A DNA stretch of 64,000 bases, from the NCBI RefSeq assembly GCF_900100605.1, contig NZ_FNCN01000031.1, positions 1 through 64,000 on the forward strand, read 5' to 3'. The notes below the pieces were generated by a model. The model searched no databases. It saw nothing but the letters and a program-made list of their open reading frames with translations, and was not told the DNA's origin. Position numbers and translations under genes: made by a program. This document shows, piece after piece, positions 41,845-50,090 of this stretch (its first letter is position 1; each line of letters begins with the position of its first letter). The stretch is from Sinosporangium album (GTDB lineage Bacteria > Actinomycetota > Actinomycetes > Streptosporangiales > Streptosporangiaceae).

Positions 41845-42564
41845 ATGAGCATCCTGGTGGTCACCGGCACCGACACGGGCGTGGGCAAGACCGTGGTGAC
41901 GGCCGCCGTGGCGGCGCTGGCGCGTGAGCGCGGGGCGAGTGTCGCGGTGGTGAAGCCCGCGCAGACGGGTGTGGCGGAAGGCGAGCCGGGCGACCTCGAC
42001 GAGGTGCGCCGCCTTTCCGGGGTGACCACCACGTTCGAGTTCGCCCGCTATCCCGACCCGCTGGCCCCGGCCGCGGCGGCGCGGGAGGCGGGCCTTCCTC
42101 CGGTGTCGCTGACGGACGTGGCGCCGCGGGTGGCCGAGTTGGCCGAGTCGCACCGGCTGGTGCTGGTCGAGGGGGCGGGCGGGCTGCTGGTGCGGTTCGA
42201 CGAGGACGGCGCGACGATCGCCGACCTCGCCCACCTGCTGGGCGCGCAGGTGCTGGTGGTGACCAGGGCCACGCTGGGCACCCTCAACCACACCGCGCTG
42301 ACGCTGGAGGCCTTGGCGGGGCGCGGCCTCGACCTGGCGGGGCTGGTCGTCGGGGCCTGGCCCCGGCAGCCCGGCCTGGCGGAGCGGCGGGGTGTCGCCG
42401 ATCTGGAGATGCTGGCCGCGCGTCCCCTCGCCGGCGTGCTTCCCGAGGGGGCCGCCTCGGGCGACCCTGCGGAGTTCGCGCGGATGGCCCGCGACGGGCT
42501 CGGACCGCTGCTCGGCGGGCGTTTCGACCCGTCGGCCTTCCGCCGTACGCTCACGCCGGGCTGA
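41845..42564 (+). CDS. bioD: Dethiobiotin synthetase
   Basis: This 239-residue P-loop enzyme forms the ureido ring of dethiobiotin from 7,8-diaminopelargonate, CO2 and ATP. Visible: TGTDTGVGKTVVTAAVAALA (P-loop), VAVVKPAQTGV, LVLVEGAGGLLVRFDE (GAGG Mg-binding segment) and the adenine-site ending. Typical length for the family (about 230). It lies apart from bioF, with the response-regulator remnant between. bioD and the downstream IlvG-like gene are 81 bp apart and may be co-transcribed. Confidence 0.95.
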   Translation: MSILVVTGTDTGVGKTVVTAAVAALARERGASVAVVKPAQTGVAEGEPGDLDEVRRLSGVTTTFEFARYPDPLAPAAAAREAGLPPVSLTDVAPRVAELAESHRLVLVEGAGGLLVRFDEDGATIADLAHLLGAQVLVVTRATLGTLNHTALTLEALAGRGLDLAGLVVGAWPRQPGLAERRGVADLEMLAARPLAGVLPEGAASGDPAEFARMARDGLGPLLGGRFDPSAFRRTLTPG

Positions 42565-42645
42565 GCCCGGCCGCGTGCCGCACGGGCAGCAGGTGAGCCG
42601 CTTCGCGACCTTCTCTGTGATGTGACCCACTGGTAACGTGCCCGC

Positions 42646-44292
42646 ATGGAGCCCGGTAAGCACGCAGGAGACGTCGCCGTCGCCGTCGCCAAGGCGTACG
42701 GCATAGAGACCATGTTCACGCTGTCGGGCGGGCATGTCTTCCCGCTCTACGATGGCGCGGTCCACGAGGGGCTGCCCATCATGGACGTCCGCCACGAGCA
42801 GAGCGCCGTGTTCGCCGCCGAGGCCACGGCGAGGCTGACCCGCCGCCCCGGCCTCGCCGTACTCACCGCGGGGCCCGGTGTCACCAACGGTGTCAGCGGC
42901 GTGGCGACCGCCCATTTCAACGGCTCACCGGTTGTGATCATGGGGGGCCGCGCCCCGCGTTCGCGCTGGGGCAGCGGCGCGCTCCAGGAGATGGACCACC
43001 CGCCGCTCTTCCAGCCCGTCACCAAGCTGTCCTTCACCGCGAGTTCCGCCGACAGCATCGGCCACGACGTCGAGACCGCGTTCCGTACGGCGGTCGCCCC
43101 GCATCGCGGCCCGGTCTTCCTGGACTTCGCCATGGACGACCTGTTCGCGCCCTCCCCCGAGCACGCGGCCAGCACGATGACGCCGTCGCCGCTTGAGCCC
43201 GACACCGACGACCTGGCGCAGATCGCGCGGCTGATCTCCGAGGCCGAGCGGCCCGTGCTGGTGCTGGGCTCGGACGTGTGGATGGACCGCGCCGAGCACG
43301 CCGCCCGCGACTTCGCCGAGGCGTGGCGCCTCCCCGTGATCCCGAACGGCCAGGGCCGGGGCATCCTGCCGGCGGGCCACGAGCTGCTGGTGACGCGGGC
43401 CCGCGGCACCGCGTTCGGCCAGGCCGACCTGGTCGTGGTGGTGGGCACCCCTCTGGACTTCCGGCTCGGCTACGGCTGGTTCGGCGGCAAGGACGGCGCT
43501 CCTCTCGCCAAGGTCGTCCACGTGGTCGACACGCCGTCCCGGCTCGCCGGGCACGTGGGGCTGGCGAGCTCGGTCGCGGGCGACCTGTCGCTGACGCTGT
43601 GGGGGCTCAACACGGCGTGTGAGGAGGCCGGGGTGAACCCGGCGCGTTACGACGCGTGGCTGACCCGCCTGTCGGAGTCGGCGGCGGCCTCTATCGCGGG
43701 CGACGCGGAGCTGCTGGCGGCGGACTCCACCCCGATCCACCCGATGCGCATCTACGGTGAGCTCGCCAAGGTGCTCGACGACGACGCCGTCGTGATCGGC
43801 GACGGCGGCGACTTCGTGTCCTACGCGGGGAAATACGTGGAGCCGCGCAAGCCGGGGTGTTGGCTGGACCCCGGCCCGTACGGCTGTCTCGGCACCGGGC
43901 TCGGCTACTCCATCGCCGCCCGCATCGCCCGCCCGTCCTCCCAGGTGGTGCTCCTTCTCGGTGACGGCGCCGCCGGGTTCTCCCTGATGGACGTGGACAC
44001 GCTCGTACGCCACAGGCTTCCCGTCGTCATGGTCTGCGGGAACAACGGCATGTGGGGGCTGGAGAAGCACCCCATGCGGCTCCTGTACGGCTACGACGTC
44101 GCGGCCGATCTCCAGCAGCAGTGCCGCTACGACCAGGTCGTGACGGCACTGGGCGGAGGCGGGGAGCTGGTGACCGACCCCTCGCAGATAGGCCCTGCCC
44201 TGCGCCGCGCGTTCGACTCGGGCGTGCCGTACATGGTCAACATCGTCACTGACCCGGAGATCGCCTATCCGCGCAACACGACGGGCATCTGA
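42646..44292 (+). CDS. Acetolactate synthase-like ThDP enzyme (IlvG-like)
   Basis: This 548-residue ThDP-dependent enzyme shows the N-terminal Glu of the cofactor site in DVRHEQSAVFAAEATARLT, LTAGPGVTNGVSGVATAHF, a central Rossmann-like domain (PVLVLGSDVW, DLVVVVGTPLDFRLGYGW) and the ThDP/Mg motif LLLGDGAAGFSLMDVDTLVR...NNGMWG. It most resembles the orphan mycobacterial IlvG (Rv1820), a catalytic paralogue without a neighbouring ilvN regulatory subunit, rather than IlvB. The reaction (acetolactate, oxalyl-CoA decarboxylation or other) cannot be fixed from the sequence. Its stop is 9 bp from the convergent kinase gene. Confidence 0.88.
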   Translation: MEPGKHAGDVAVAVAKAYGIETMFTLSGGHVFPLYDGAVHEGLPIMDVRHEQSAVFAAEATARLTRRPGLAVLTAGPGVTNGVSGVATAHFNGSPVVIMGGRAPRSRWGSGALQEMDHPPLFQPVTKLSFTASSADSIGHDVETAFRTAVAPHRGPVFLDFAMDDLFAPSPEHAASTMTPSPLEPDTDDLAQIARLISEAERPVLVLGSDVWMDRAEHAARDFAEAWRLPVIPNGQGRGILPAGHELLVTRARGTAFGQADLVVVVGTPLDFRLGYGWFGGKDGAPLAKVVHVVDTPSRLAGHVGLASSVAGDLSLTLWGLNTACEEAGVNPARYDAWLTRLSESAAASIAGDAELLAADSTPIHPMRIYGELAKVLDDDAVVIGDGGDFVSYAGKYVEPRKPGCWLDPGPYGCLGTGLGYSIAARIARPSSQVVLLLGDGAAGFSLMDVDTLVRHRLPVVMVCGNNGMWGLEKHPMRLLYGYDVAADLQQQCRYDQVVTALGGGGELVTDPSQIGPALRRAFDSGVPYMVNIVTDPEIAYPRNTTGI

Positions 44293-44301
44293 CGGCCCCG
44301 C

Positions 44302-45999
44302 TCAGGGGGCCTTGGGGTTCGGGGTGGGCGCTGACGACGGGCCGATGAGGCACTCCACGGTCATGTCGACGGTGATGTTCACGTTCTTCTCGGCCTCCAG
44401 CATGGCCCCCTTGCCAGGGCTCTGGTGGACGACCTGCGTGCAGCCGGTCGCCGGGGCCTCGTCGAGTCCCACCTGCACCACCTTCGCCTTGAACCCGGAC
44501 TTTCTGATCAGCGCCAGCGCCTGCTCCTGAGTGAGGCCCACGACGCCCGGCACGAGCTTCTTCGTCTGCGGCTCCCTGCTCACCGAGGGGGTCGGGCTGG
44601 CGACCGTCTCGGACGCCGTCGGCTCCGACGAGGGCGTGGAGGTGGGTGTGGGCGTGGCGGAGGGCTCTGGCGACCAGGTCGGGCTGGGAGGCGCGGTTGT
44701 CCTCACCGCGGGCCGGGTCCTCGGCGGCCTGGGACTGAAGGTCTGGACGGGCTTCCTGGTCGGCCTGGCCGTCGGCGTCGTGGCCGTCGAATCGCCCAGG
44801 TGGATGGCGATCTTGTCATCGCCCTGAGCCATGTTCGCCATGACCACCCCGACCCCGCCCGCGGTCAGGACGGCTCCGCCGATCGCGAGCATGGCGATCA
44901 TCCCGCCCTTGCGGCTCCCTCGGCGCCGCCCCCGCCCACCCGAGGCGCCGCCGTGCTGTTCCGCGACCGGCTCGGTGTGCCGCCCCACCGGGGTGGCCTC
45001 CGTCGGCGGAGAGGCGGGCTGCATGTCACCGGTCATGGGGTAGCCGGACGACGGCACGCCGTCGGTGCCCCCGACCGGCGGGCCGACGGGCTGCGGCGCG
45101 GCGGCGATCGCCCCCGTCGAGGGGTACGGCAACGCCGTGCCGACCTGCGGCTGCGCCGAGCCGTCGGCGCCCGGCAGCGCGGCGGCCGAGGAGGCGGCGC
45201 TCATCGCGGCGGCGGTCGGGAACCTGCGCGCCGGGTCCTTCGACAGGGCCTGGCCGACCAGCCTGCGTACGGCGGGCGGAATGTCGGCCGGGAGCGGCGG
45301 CGGGTCCTCTCTGATGTGCTTGAGCGCGATGGTCACCGGCGTGTCGCCGTCGAACGGGCGGTGCCCGGCGAGGCACTCGTAGGCCACGACGCCCAGCGCG
45401 TAGATGTCGACCATCTCCGTGACCGGCGCGCCCTCGGCCTGCTCGGGCGCGCAGTAGGCGGCCGTGCCGAGCACCATGCCGGCGTCGGTGAGCCTGCTGG
45501 CGCTGTCGGAGCGGGCGATGCCGAAGTCGGTCAGTACCAGGGTGCCGTCCGAGCGCACCATCAGGTTGCCGGGCTTGACGTCGCGGTGGACGATGCCTTG
45601 GTCGTGGACGGCCTGCAGCGCGGAGGCCGCCTGGGCGATCAGCTCCATGGCCGGCTCGGGCGCGATCCTGCCCAGCCTGGCGAGCAGCCGGTCGAGCGCC
45701 TCGCCGTCGACGAATTTCATCACGAGGTATGCGGTCGCCCCCGCGCCCGCCACCTGGGTCACGCCGTAGTCGTAGACGTCGACGACCCCCGGATGGTTGA
45801 TGGTCGCCATCGCCCGGGCCTCGCCTTGGAACCGCGCGACGAATCCCGGGTCGTCGGTGCGGCCTGGAAGCAGCACCTTGACGGCCACCGTGCGGGCGAG
45901 AACGGTGTCCTCCCCCCGCCATACCTCGCCCATGCCTCCGGCGCCCAGCCGGGTGTCCAGGCGGTATCTCCCCGCCAGTGTCGTCCCTTGGGCCACCAT
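44302..45999 (-). CDS. PASTA-containing membrane Ser/Thr protein kinase
   Basis: This encodes a 565-residue eukaryotic-like kinase. Residues 8-265 are the kinase domain: LGAGGMGEVWRGEDTVLART (P-loop), AVKVLLPG (Lys), IVHRDVKPGNLM (catalytic loop), LTDFGIARS and GTAAYCAPEQAEG (activation segment). A Pro/Gly-rich juxtamembrane region leads to one membrane helix (MIAMLAIGGAVLTAGGVGVVM, about 385-405). The outer part is a Thr/Ser/Pro stalk followed by a single PASTA-like domain (VVGLTQEQALALIRKSGFKA, VVHQSPGKG). Mycobacterial PknB has four PASTA units; this has one. The ATG follows GGGGGAA. A GTAAC direct repeat lies about 200 bp upstream. Confidence 0.93.
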   Translation of the reverse strand: MVAQGTTLAGRYRLDTRLGAGGMGEVWRGEDTVLARTVAVKVLLPGRTDDPGFVARFQGEARAMATINHPGVVDVYDYGVTQVAGAGATAYLVMKFVDGEALDRLLARLGRIAPEPAMELIAQAASALQAVHDQGIVHRDVKPGNLMVRSDGTLVLTDFGIARSDSASRLTDAGMVLGTAAYCAPEQAEGAPVTEMVDIYALGVVAYECLAGHRPFDGDTPVTIALKHIREDPPPLPADIPPAVRRLVGQALSKDPARRFPTAAAMSAASSAAALPGADGSAQPQVGTALPYPSTGAIAAAPQPVGPPVGGTDGVPSSGYPMTGDMQPASPPTEATPVGRHTEPVAEQHGGASGGRGRRRGSRKGGMIAMLAIGGAVLTAGGVGVVMANMAQGDDKIAIHLGDSTATTPTARPTRKPVQTFSPRPPRTRPAVRTTAPPSPTWSPEPSATPTPTSTPSSEPTASETVASPTPSVSREPQTKKLVPGVVGLTQEQALALIRKSGFKAKVVQVGLDEAPATGCTQVVHQSPGKGAMLEAEKNVNITVDMTVECLIGPSSAPTPNPKAP

Positions 46000-46475
46000 G
46001 ATTCCCCCGTTACCCCCTGCCGTGCTGTGCTGCCGAGCACCCTTCGTCTGGTCTGCGAGCCTTGGTGGCCTGCCACCACACGGCTGGAAGGACCCACACA
46101 TCCCGCGGTCGGCCGGTGACTCGTTGCGAGGGACGAAGAGCACTCATTCCCAACCCCAGGGTTCTCCAACAAAGCGGATTTCTATCGCGCTCAGGTAACG
46201 CGGAGGTAACGAAACCCCGGAGGTCTGCGGCTCCTCCTGAGGTTGCGCGCCCCCCCAGGCGCGACGGTTCGAGGGATACGTTAGGCGCGCCGACGCGGAT
46301 TGGTAGGCGAGATCACGGAACAAAACGAAATAACAGCACAATGCAACATTCGCACCGTGCCGCACTGACGAGCACCCTCGTGTCGGACCGCGCATACGAC
46401 CTATTACATTTTTCACTGATGCCTGCGAACCAGTTCAAAGTGCCCAGCACGCCAACCGCGCTCTATCGTGTGCCC
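46000..46475. promoter_or_regulatory. Divergent intergenic region with GTAAC direct repeat
   Basis: This 476-bp region separates the kinase gene (minus) from the thioesterase gene (plus). GTAACGCGGAGGTAAC at 46195-46210 is a direct repeat of GTAAC with an 11-bp period, the form reported for sites of the response regulator MtrA. The rest includes two leaders and no supported gene; AT-richer sequence at 46325-46420 may hold the promoter of the thioesterase gene. Confidence 0.55.
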
Positions 46476-46853
46476 ATGACGCTTGAACCTGGATTGCGCG
46501 CACAAATGTTGATCATGGTGGAGCGGGAGGACACGGCCGCCAAGATCGGCAGTGGCGACGTTCCCGTGCTGGCCACGCCGCGATTGCTGACTTTTGCAGA
46601 GATGGTGACAGTGCGGGCGGTCATGGAGCACCTTGCCCCTGACCACACCTCGGTAGGCACCCGGGTTGAACTCGACCATTTGGCCGCCAGCCCCGTGGGC
46701 ACCCACGTCGAGGTGGCCGCCGAATTGGTCGAGGTCGACGGGCGCAGACTCGTCTTCGAATTCACCGCACGCGACCGGGAACAGGTCGTCAGCAGAGGAC
46801 GGATCGAGCGAGTGGTCGTCGACCGCGAGCGTTTCCTCTCGCGGTCGCTCTGA
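46476..46853 (+). CDS. Hotdog-fold thioesterase (FlK-like)
   Basis: This 125-residue protein has the hotdog pattern of the fluoroacetyl-CoA thioesterase-like family: LATPRLLTFAEMVTVRAVME (long central helix), SVGTRVELDHLAASPVGTHV and EVAAELVEVDGRRLVFEFTA, RDREQVVSRGRIERVVVDRE. Glu in FAEM and His in LDHLA correspond to the catalytic residues of that group. Likely hydrolyses a short acyl-CoA as a housekeeping function; fluoroacetate is not implied. The ATG at 46476 fits the family length (about 130). Confidence 0.88.
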   Translation: MTLEPGLRAQMLIMVEREDTAAKIGSGDVPVLATPRLLTFAEMVTVRAVMEHLAPDHTSVGTRVELDHLAASPVGTHVEVAAELVEVDGRRLVFEFTARDREQVVSRGRIERVVVDRERFLSRSL

Positions 46854-46873
46854 GCGGGCCCGGTGCCGCGCCG

Positions 46874-47086
46874 CTACCGGATGACGGCGATGATGTCACC
46901 TTCCTGGACCACGTCGCCCTCTGCCACCTTGAGCTCGGCGAGCAGGCCGTCTTCCTCGGCCAGCACCGGGATCTCCATCTTCATGGACTCAAGGATGACC
47001 AACGTGTCGCCCTCCGCGACCGTGTCTCCCGGTGAGACGACGACCTTCCAGACGTTCGCCACCATCTCAGCGCACACTTCGGCCAC
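46874..47086 (-). CDS. Biotinyl/lipoyl-domain carrier protein (TB7.3-like)
   Basis: This 70-residue single-domain carrier starts VAEVCAEMVANVWKVVVSPG and contains the biotinylation motif LVILESMKMEIPVLAEEDG, with the acceptor Lys in ESMKME, ending DVVQEGDIIAVIR. Size and sequence match M. tuberculosis TB7.3 (Rv3221c, 71 residues). The GTG at 47086 has GGGAGGA 8 bp upstream; an ATG at 47122 would add a non-conserved leader. It follows a stand-alone biotin carboxylase on the same strand, from which a hairpin separates it, so the pair probably forms part of an acyl-CoA carboxylase. Confidence 0.92.
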   Translation of the reverse strand: MAEVCAEMVANVWKVVVSPGDTVAEGDTLVILESMKMEIPVLAEEDGLLAELKVAEGDVVQEGDIIAVIR

Positions 47087-47119
47087 CGGACCGTCCTCCC
47101 TTCCATCTATGATCCAGAG

Positions 47120-47148
47120 CACCCGGTTGATTCAAGATCAACCGGGTG
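47120..47148 (-). terminator. Hairpin between biotin carboxylase and carrier genes
   Basis: A perfect 12-bp stem CACCCGGTTGAT / ATCAACCGGGTG (47120-47131 with 47137-47148) with a 5-nt loop lies 35 bp after the biotin carboxylase stop. It may terminate most transcripts and let the carrier be transcribed separately. Confidence 0.8.
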
Positions 47149-47182
47149 TGGTCTCCACTCTGCCAGAACCACGCCGCCACGC

Positions 47183-48517
47183 TCAGGAGCGCATGCGGAA
47201 CACCAGACCGGTGTCATAGTCGCCCGAGGCGAAATCGGCCCGCGCCAGCAGCTCGGCGAAGAACGGCAGGTTGTGCTTGGGCCCCTCGATCCGGAACGCG
47301 GCGACCGCCCCCCGGGCGCGCTCCAACGCCTGCGCGCGGGTCTCACCGTGGACGCACAGCTTGGCCATCAGCGGGTCGTAGAACGGCGTGACGGTATTGC
47401 CGGCCTCGTAGCCCGAGTCCACCCGGACGCCTACGCCCACCGGTTCGTCCCACACGGTGATACGGCCGGGGCCCGGCAGGAAACGCGTGGGGTCTTCGGC
47501 ATAGACCCGGAACTCGATGGCGTGCCCCGCGGTCCCGACGCTCACCGGGCAGGGCTCCCCCCAGGCGGCGCGGAGCTGCTGCTCCACAAGGTCGATCCCG
47601 GTGACGAGTTCGGTGACCGGGTGCTCGACCTGGAGCCTCGTGTTCATCTCCAGGAACATGAAGTCCTGCCGCTCGGTGTCGACCAGGAACTCGACGGTGC
47701 CCGCGCCCCGGTAGGCGACGACCTCCCCCGCCCGGACCGCGGCCTTCAGCATGCGCTCACGCAGCTCGCCCGTGACGCCGGGCGACGGCGTCTCCTCGAC
47801 GACCTTCTGGTGGCGGCGCTGCACCGAGCAGTCGCGCTCGCCGAGGGCGATCACCGTGCCGTCGGCGAGGCCGAGGATCTGGACCTCCACGTGGCGGGCG
47901 CGCTCGACGTAGCGCTCAAGCAGTACGGCGGGTGCGCCGCCGAAGCGGAGCGCGGCACGGGACGCGGCCTCGAACGCCTTGGTCAGCCCCGCCTCGTCGC
48001 GGGCGACGCCCATGCCGATGCCGCCGCCGCCACCGGAGGCCTTCACCATGACCGGATAGCCGATGCGGGCGGCCTCCTTGACCGCACGGGACGGCTCGGT
48101 GACGGGTTCGCGGGTGCCGGGGGCGACCGGAACGCCCGCCGCCTCCATGAGGTTGCGGGCGTTGATCTTGTCCCCCATCTGTTCCATGGCCTCCGGCGAG
48201 GGGCCGATCCAGGTGAGACCGGCCGCGGCCACCCTGCGGGCGAAATCCGCCCGCTCCGCCAGGAACCCGTATCCGGGGTGGACCGCCGTCGCCCCGGTGG
48301 ACTTCGCCGCCTCCAGCACGCGGTCCACGTCGAGGTAGCTCTTCGCCGGATCAGCCGGACCGACCGGCACCGCCTCATCGGCCTCTCTCACGAAGGGAAG
48401 CTCCGCGTCGGCCTCGGAGTGGATCGCGACAGCCCGGAGGCCGAGGCGCCGGACCGTGCGGATGACCCTCCGCGCGATCTCTCCTCTGTTGGCCACAAGA
48501 ACGGATTCGGTCTGCAC
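47183..48517 (-). CDS. accC: Biotin carboxylase (acetyl-CoA carboxylase subunit)
   Basis: This 444-residue stand-alone biotin carboxylase begins QTESVLVANRGEIARRVIRT. ATP-grasp features: VHPGYGFLAE, the glycine loop VMVKASGGGGGIGMGVARDE, CSVQRRHQKVVEETPSP, FLEMNTRLQVEHPVTELVTG and the closing YDPLMAKL. It carries no C-terminal biotin-carrier domain, unlike the 590-700-residue AccA-type alpha subunits common in actinobacteria; the carrier is probably the adjacent 70-residue protein. No carboxyltransferase (accD/pccB) gene is in the window. GTG 48517 (AGGGTGGGG upstream) is chosen over GTG 48526. Confidence 0.93.
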   Translation of the reverse strand: MQTESVLVANRGEIARRVIRTVRRLGLRAVAIHSEADAELPFVREADEAVPVGPADPAKSYLDVDRVLEAAKSTGATAVHPGYGFLAERADFARRVAAAGLTWIGPSPEAMEQMGDKINARNLMEAAGVPVAPGTREPVTEPSRAVKEAARIGYPVMVKASGGGGGIGMGVARDEAGLTKAFEAASRAALRFGGAPAVLLERYVERARHVEVQILGLADGTVIALGERDCSVQRRHQKVVEETPSPGVTGELRERMLKAAVRAGEVVAYRGAGTVEFLVDTERQDFMFLEMNTRLQVEHPVTELVTGIDLVEQQLRAAWGEPCPVSVGTAGHAIEFRVYAEDPTRFLPGPGRITVWDEPVGVGVRVDSGYEAGNTVTPFYDPLMAKLCVHGETRAQALERARGAVAAFRIEGPKHNLPFFAELLARADFASGDYDTGLVFRMRS

Positions 48518-48745
48518 GCGCCCCACCCTATTTCCGGGGCCCGTCCGTTCCCTTGTTATGAATTCTCACTGATCCTTACGCGAGAAACTGTAGATGCACT
48601 ACAAATAGCCGCGCAAATAGCCCTACATAACCCGCGATTATCCCCCCCTCGGGAACATCGGCCGCCACCCCCAGAGGACCCTCGACGGCACGACCACACC
48701 CCGCCGACGAGATCCCTGCAGACGAGATCCCTGCAGACGGTGTCC

Positions 48746-50044
48746 CTACAGACGGTGTCCCGGCGTCCTGCGGTCGATCACCCGGGACATGGCCTCGACC
48801 ACCACCGGGTCGTACTCGCTGCCCGCTCCCACCCGGAGCCGCTCCAGGGCCGCGCCGGCGCGGTCGCGGTCGGTGGAACCCCCGACGAGGTCGTCGTAGG
48901 CGTTCGCCGTCCTGATGATGCGGCTGGCGAGCGGCGGGCCCTCCGAGACCGCGTCGCACTGCCGCCGCACGATCTCCGCGACCCCCTCGAGCACCCCCGT
49001 CTGCCTGATCACCTCCGCCCCGAGCTCGGCGATACGCCTGGCCTGCTCCGGGTCGGTCAGCACGGTGGCCCCGCCGGGAATGGGGTCGCGGAGCGACAAC
49101 TGGCCGATGTCGTGCATCAGCGCCGCGTATTCCAGTTCGAGCAACTCCGGCTCGGCCATGCCGAGCTCCCTCGCCACCGCGACCGACAGGCGGCTGACCC
49201 GACGGGAATGGCCGGGCTCCACATAGCCCGCGACCTCCGTGACCCGTGCGAGCGCGCGCACGGTCTGCAAATAGGTCGCGCGGATGCCGGCGTATTTGCG
49301 GAACGCCACCTGCGTCACCAGCAGCGGCGCGGCGAACACCAGCAGCGCCACCATGCCCATGCTGTGGGAGGCGAGCGCCAGCAGCATGCCGGACGCCGCC
49401 ACCGCCGCACCCAGAGGTACGGCCATGCGCAGTTCGTCCCTGACCGCCACCCGGAACGCGGTGCGCACCTGCTCGACTCTGAGCATCGCAGCGATCACCA
49501 CATCGACGAACAGCATCGCGCAGATGAGCACGGCCATCACCCCGAGCGCCGGCAGCCAGCTTCCCCTCGACGACGGTGTGAGAGCGTGCAGCGGCTCGGC
49601 GAGCGGCCGGAACGCGAAAGCCAGTAAGGCGCCGGTGAGCAGGCGGCGGGCCATCGCGTCCAGGCGCGGCGGGCGCCCCACCGCGAGGTGCGGCAGCGCA
49701 CCGGCGATCATCCCGACGGCGAGTACGGCTATCACCTGCAGCGCGGGGTGCCGCAGCGGATGGCCGCCCATGTCGAGCAGCAGGGTGTAGCCGAGCGCCG
49801 CGGCCGACCCGATGGGGGCGACCTCGCGGTTGCCCGGCATCGTCAGCCGGGCGAGCTCCCCCGCGGCGATCAGCACGCCGAACCCGACGGCCACCTCCGA
49901 GTCGAGCAGCCCGACGGCGGTGGTGTACGCGATGCCCGCGACGGCCGCGATGCCCGCGGCGCAGATGAGCAGCAACTGGCTCGAGTCGAGCGTCGCCAAG
50001 GCCTTGACGGCGGGCGTGGCCGCCCGCCTTCCCACCACGGTCAT
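48746..50044 (-). CDS. Multi-pass membrane protein with degenerate HD domain
   Basis: This encodes a 432-residue protein. The first about 235 residues contain some seven to eight hydrophobic helices (LLLICAAGIAAVAGIAYTTA, VIAVLAVGMIAGALPHLAVG, LGVMAVLICAMLFVDVVIAA, GMVALLVFAAPLLVTQVAF). The rest is an HD domain (VEPGHSRRVSRLSVAVAREL, LEYAALMHDIGQLSL) without the HHExxDGxGYP part of true HD-GYP c-di-GMP phosphodiesterases. It lies 46 bp downstream of a related gene with the full motif, the two having the same architecture. This suggests duplication with loss of part of the active site; it may be a regulatory partner. ATG 50044 has GGAGT upstream. Confidence 0.85.
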   Translation of the reverse strand: MTVVGRRAATPAVKALATLDSSQLLLICAAGIAAVAGIAYTTAVGLLDSEVAVGFGVLIAAGELARLTMPGNREVAPIGSAAALGYTLLLDMGGHPLRHPALQVIAVLAVGMIAGALPHLAVGRPPRLDAMARRLLTGALLAFAFRPLAEPLHALTPSSRGSWLPALGVMAVLICAMLFVDVVIAAMLRVEQVRTAFRVAVRDELRMAVPLGAAVAASGMLLALASHSMGMVALLVFAAPLLVTQVAFRKYAGIRATYLQTVRALARVTEVAGYVEPGHSRRVSRLSVAVARELGMAEPELLELEYAALMHDIGQLSLRDPIPGGATVLTDPEQARRIAELGAEVIRQTGVLEGVAEIVRRQCDAVSEGPPLASRIIRTANAYDDLVGGSTDRDRAGAALERLRVGAGSEYDPVVVEAMSRVIDRRTPGHRL

Positions 50045-50090
50045 CTGGACTCCATGTCCGGCAGCCCGCGCCGCCACTTCTCCGGCGGTG

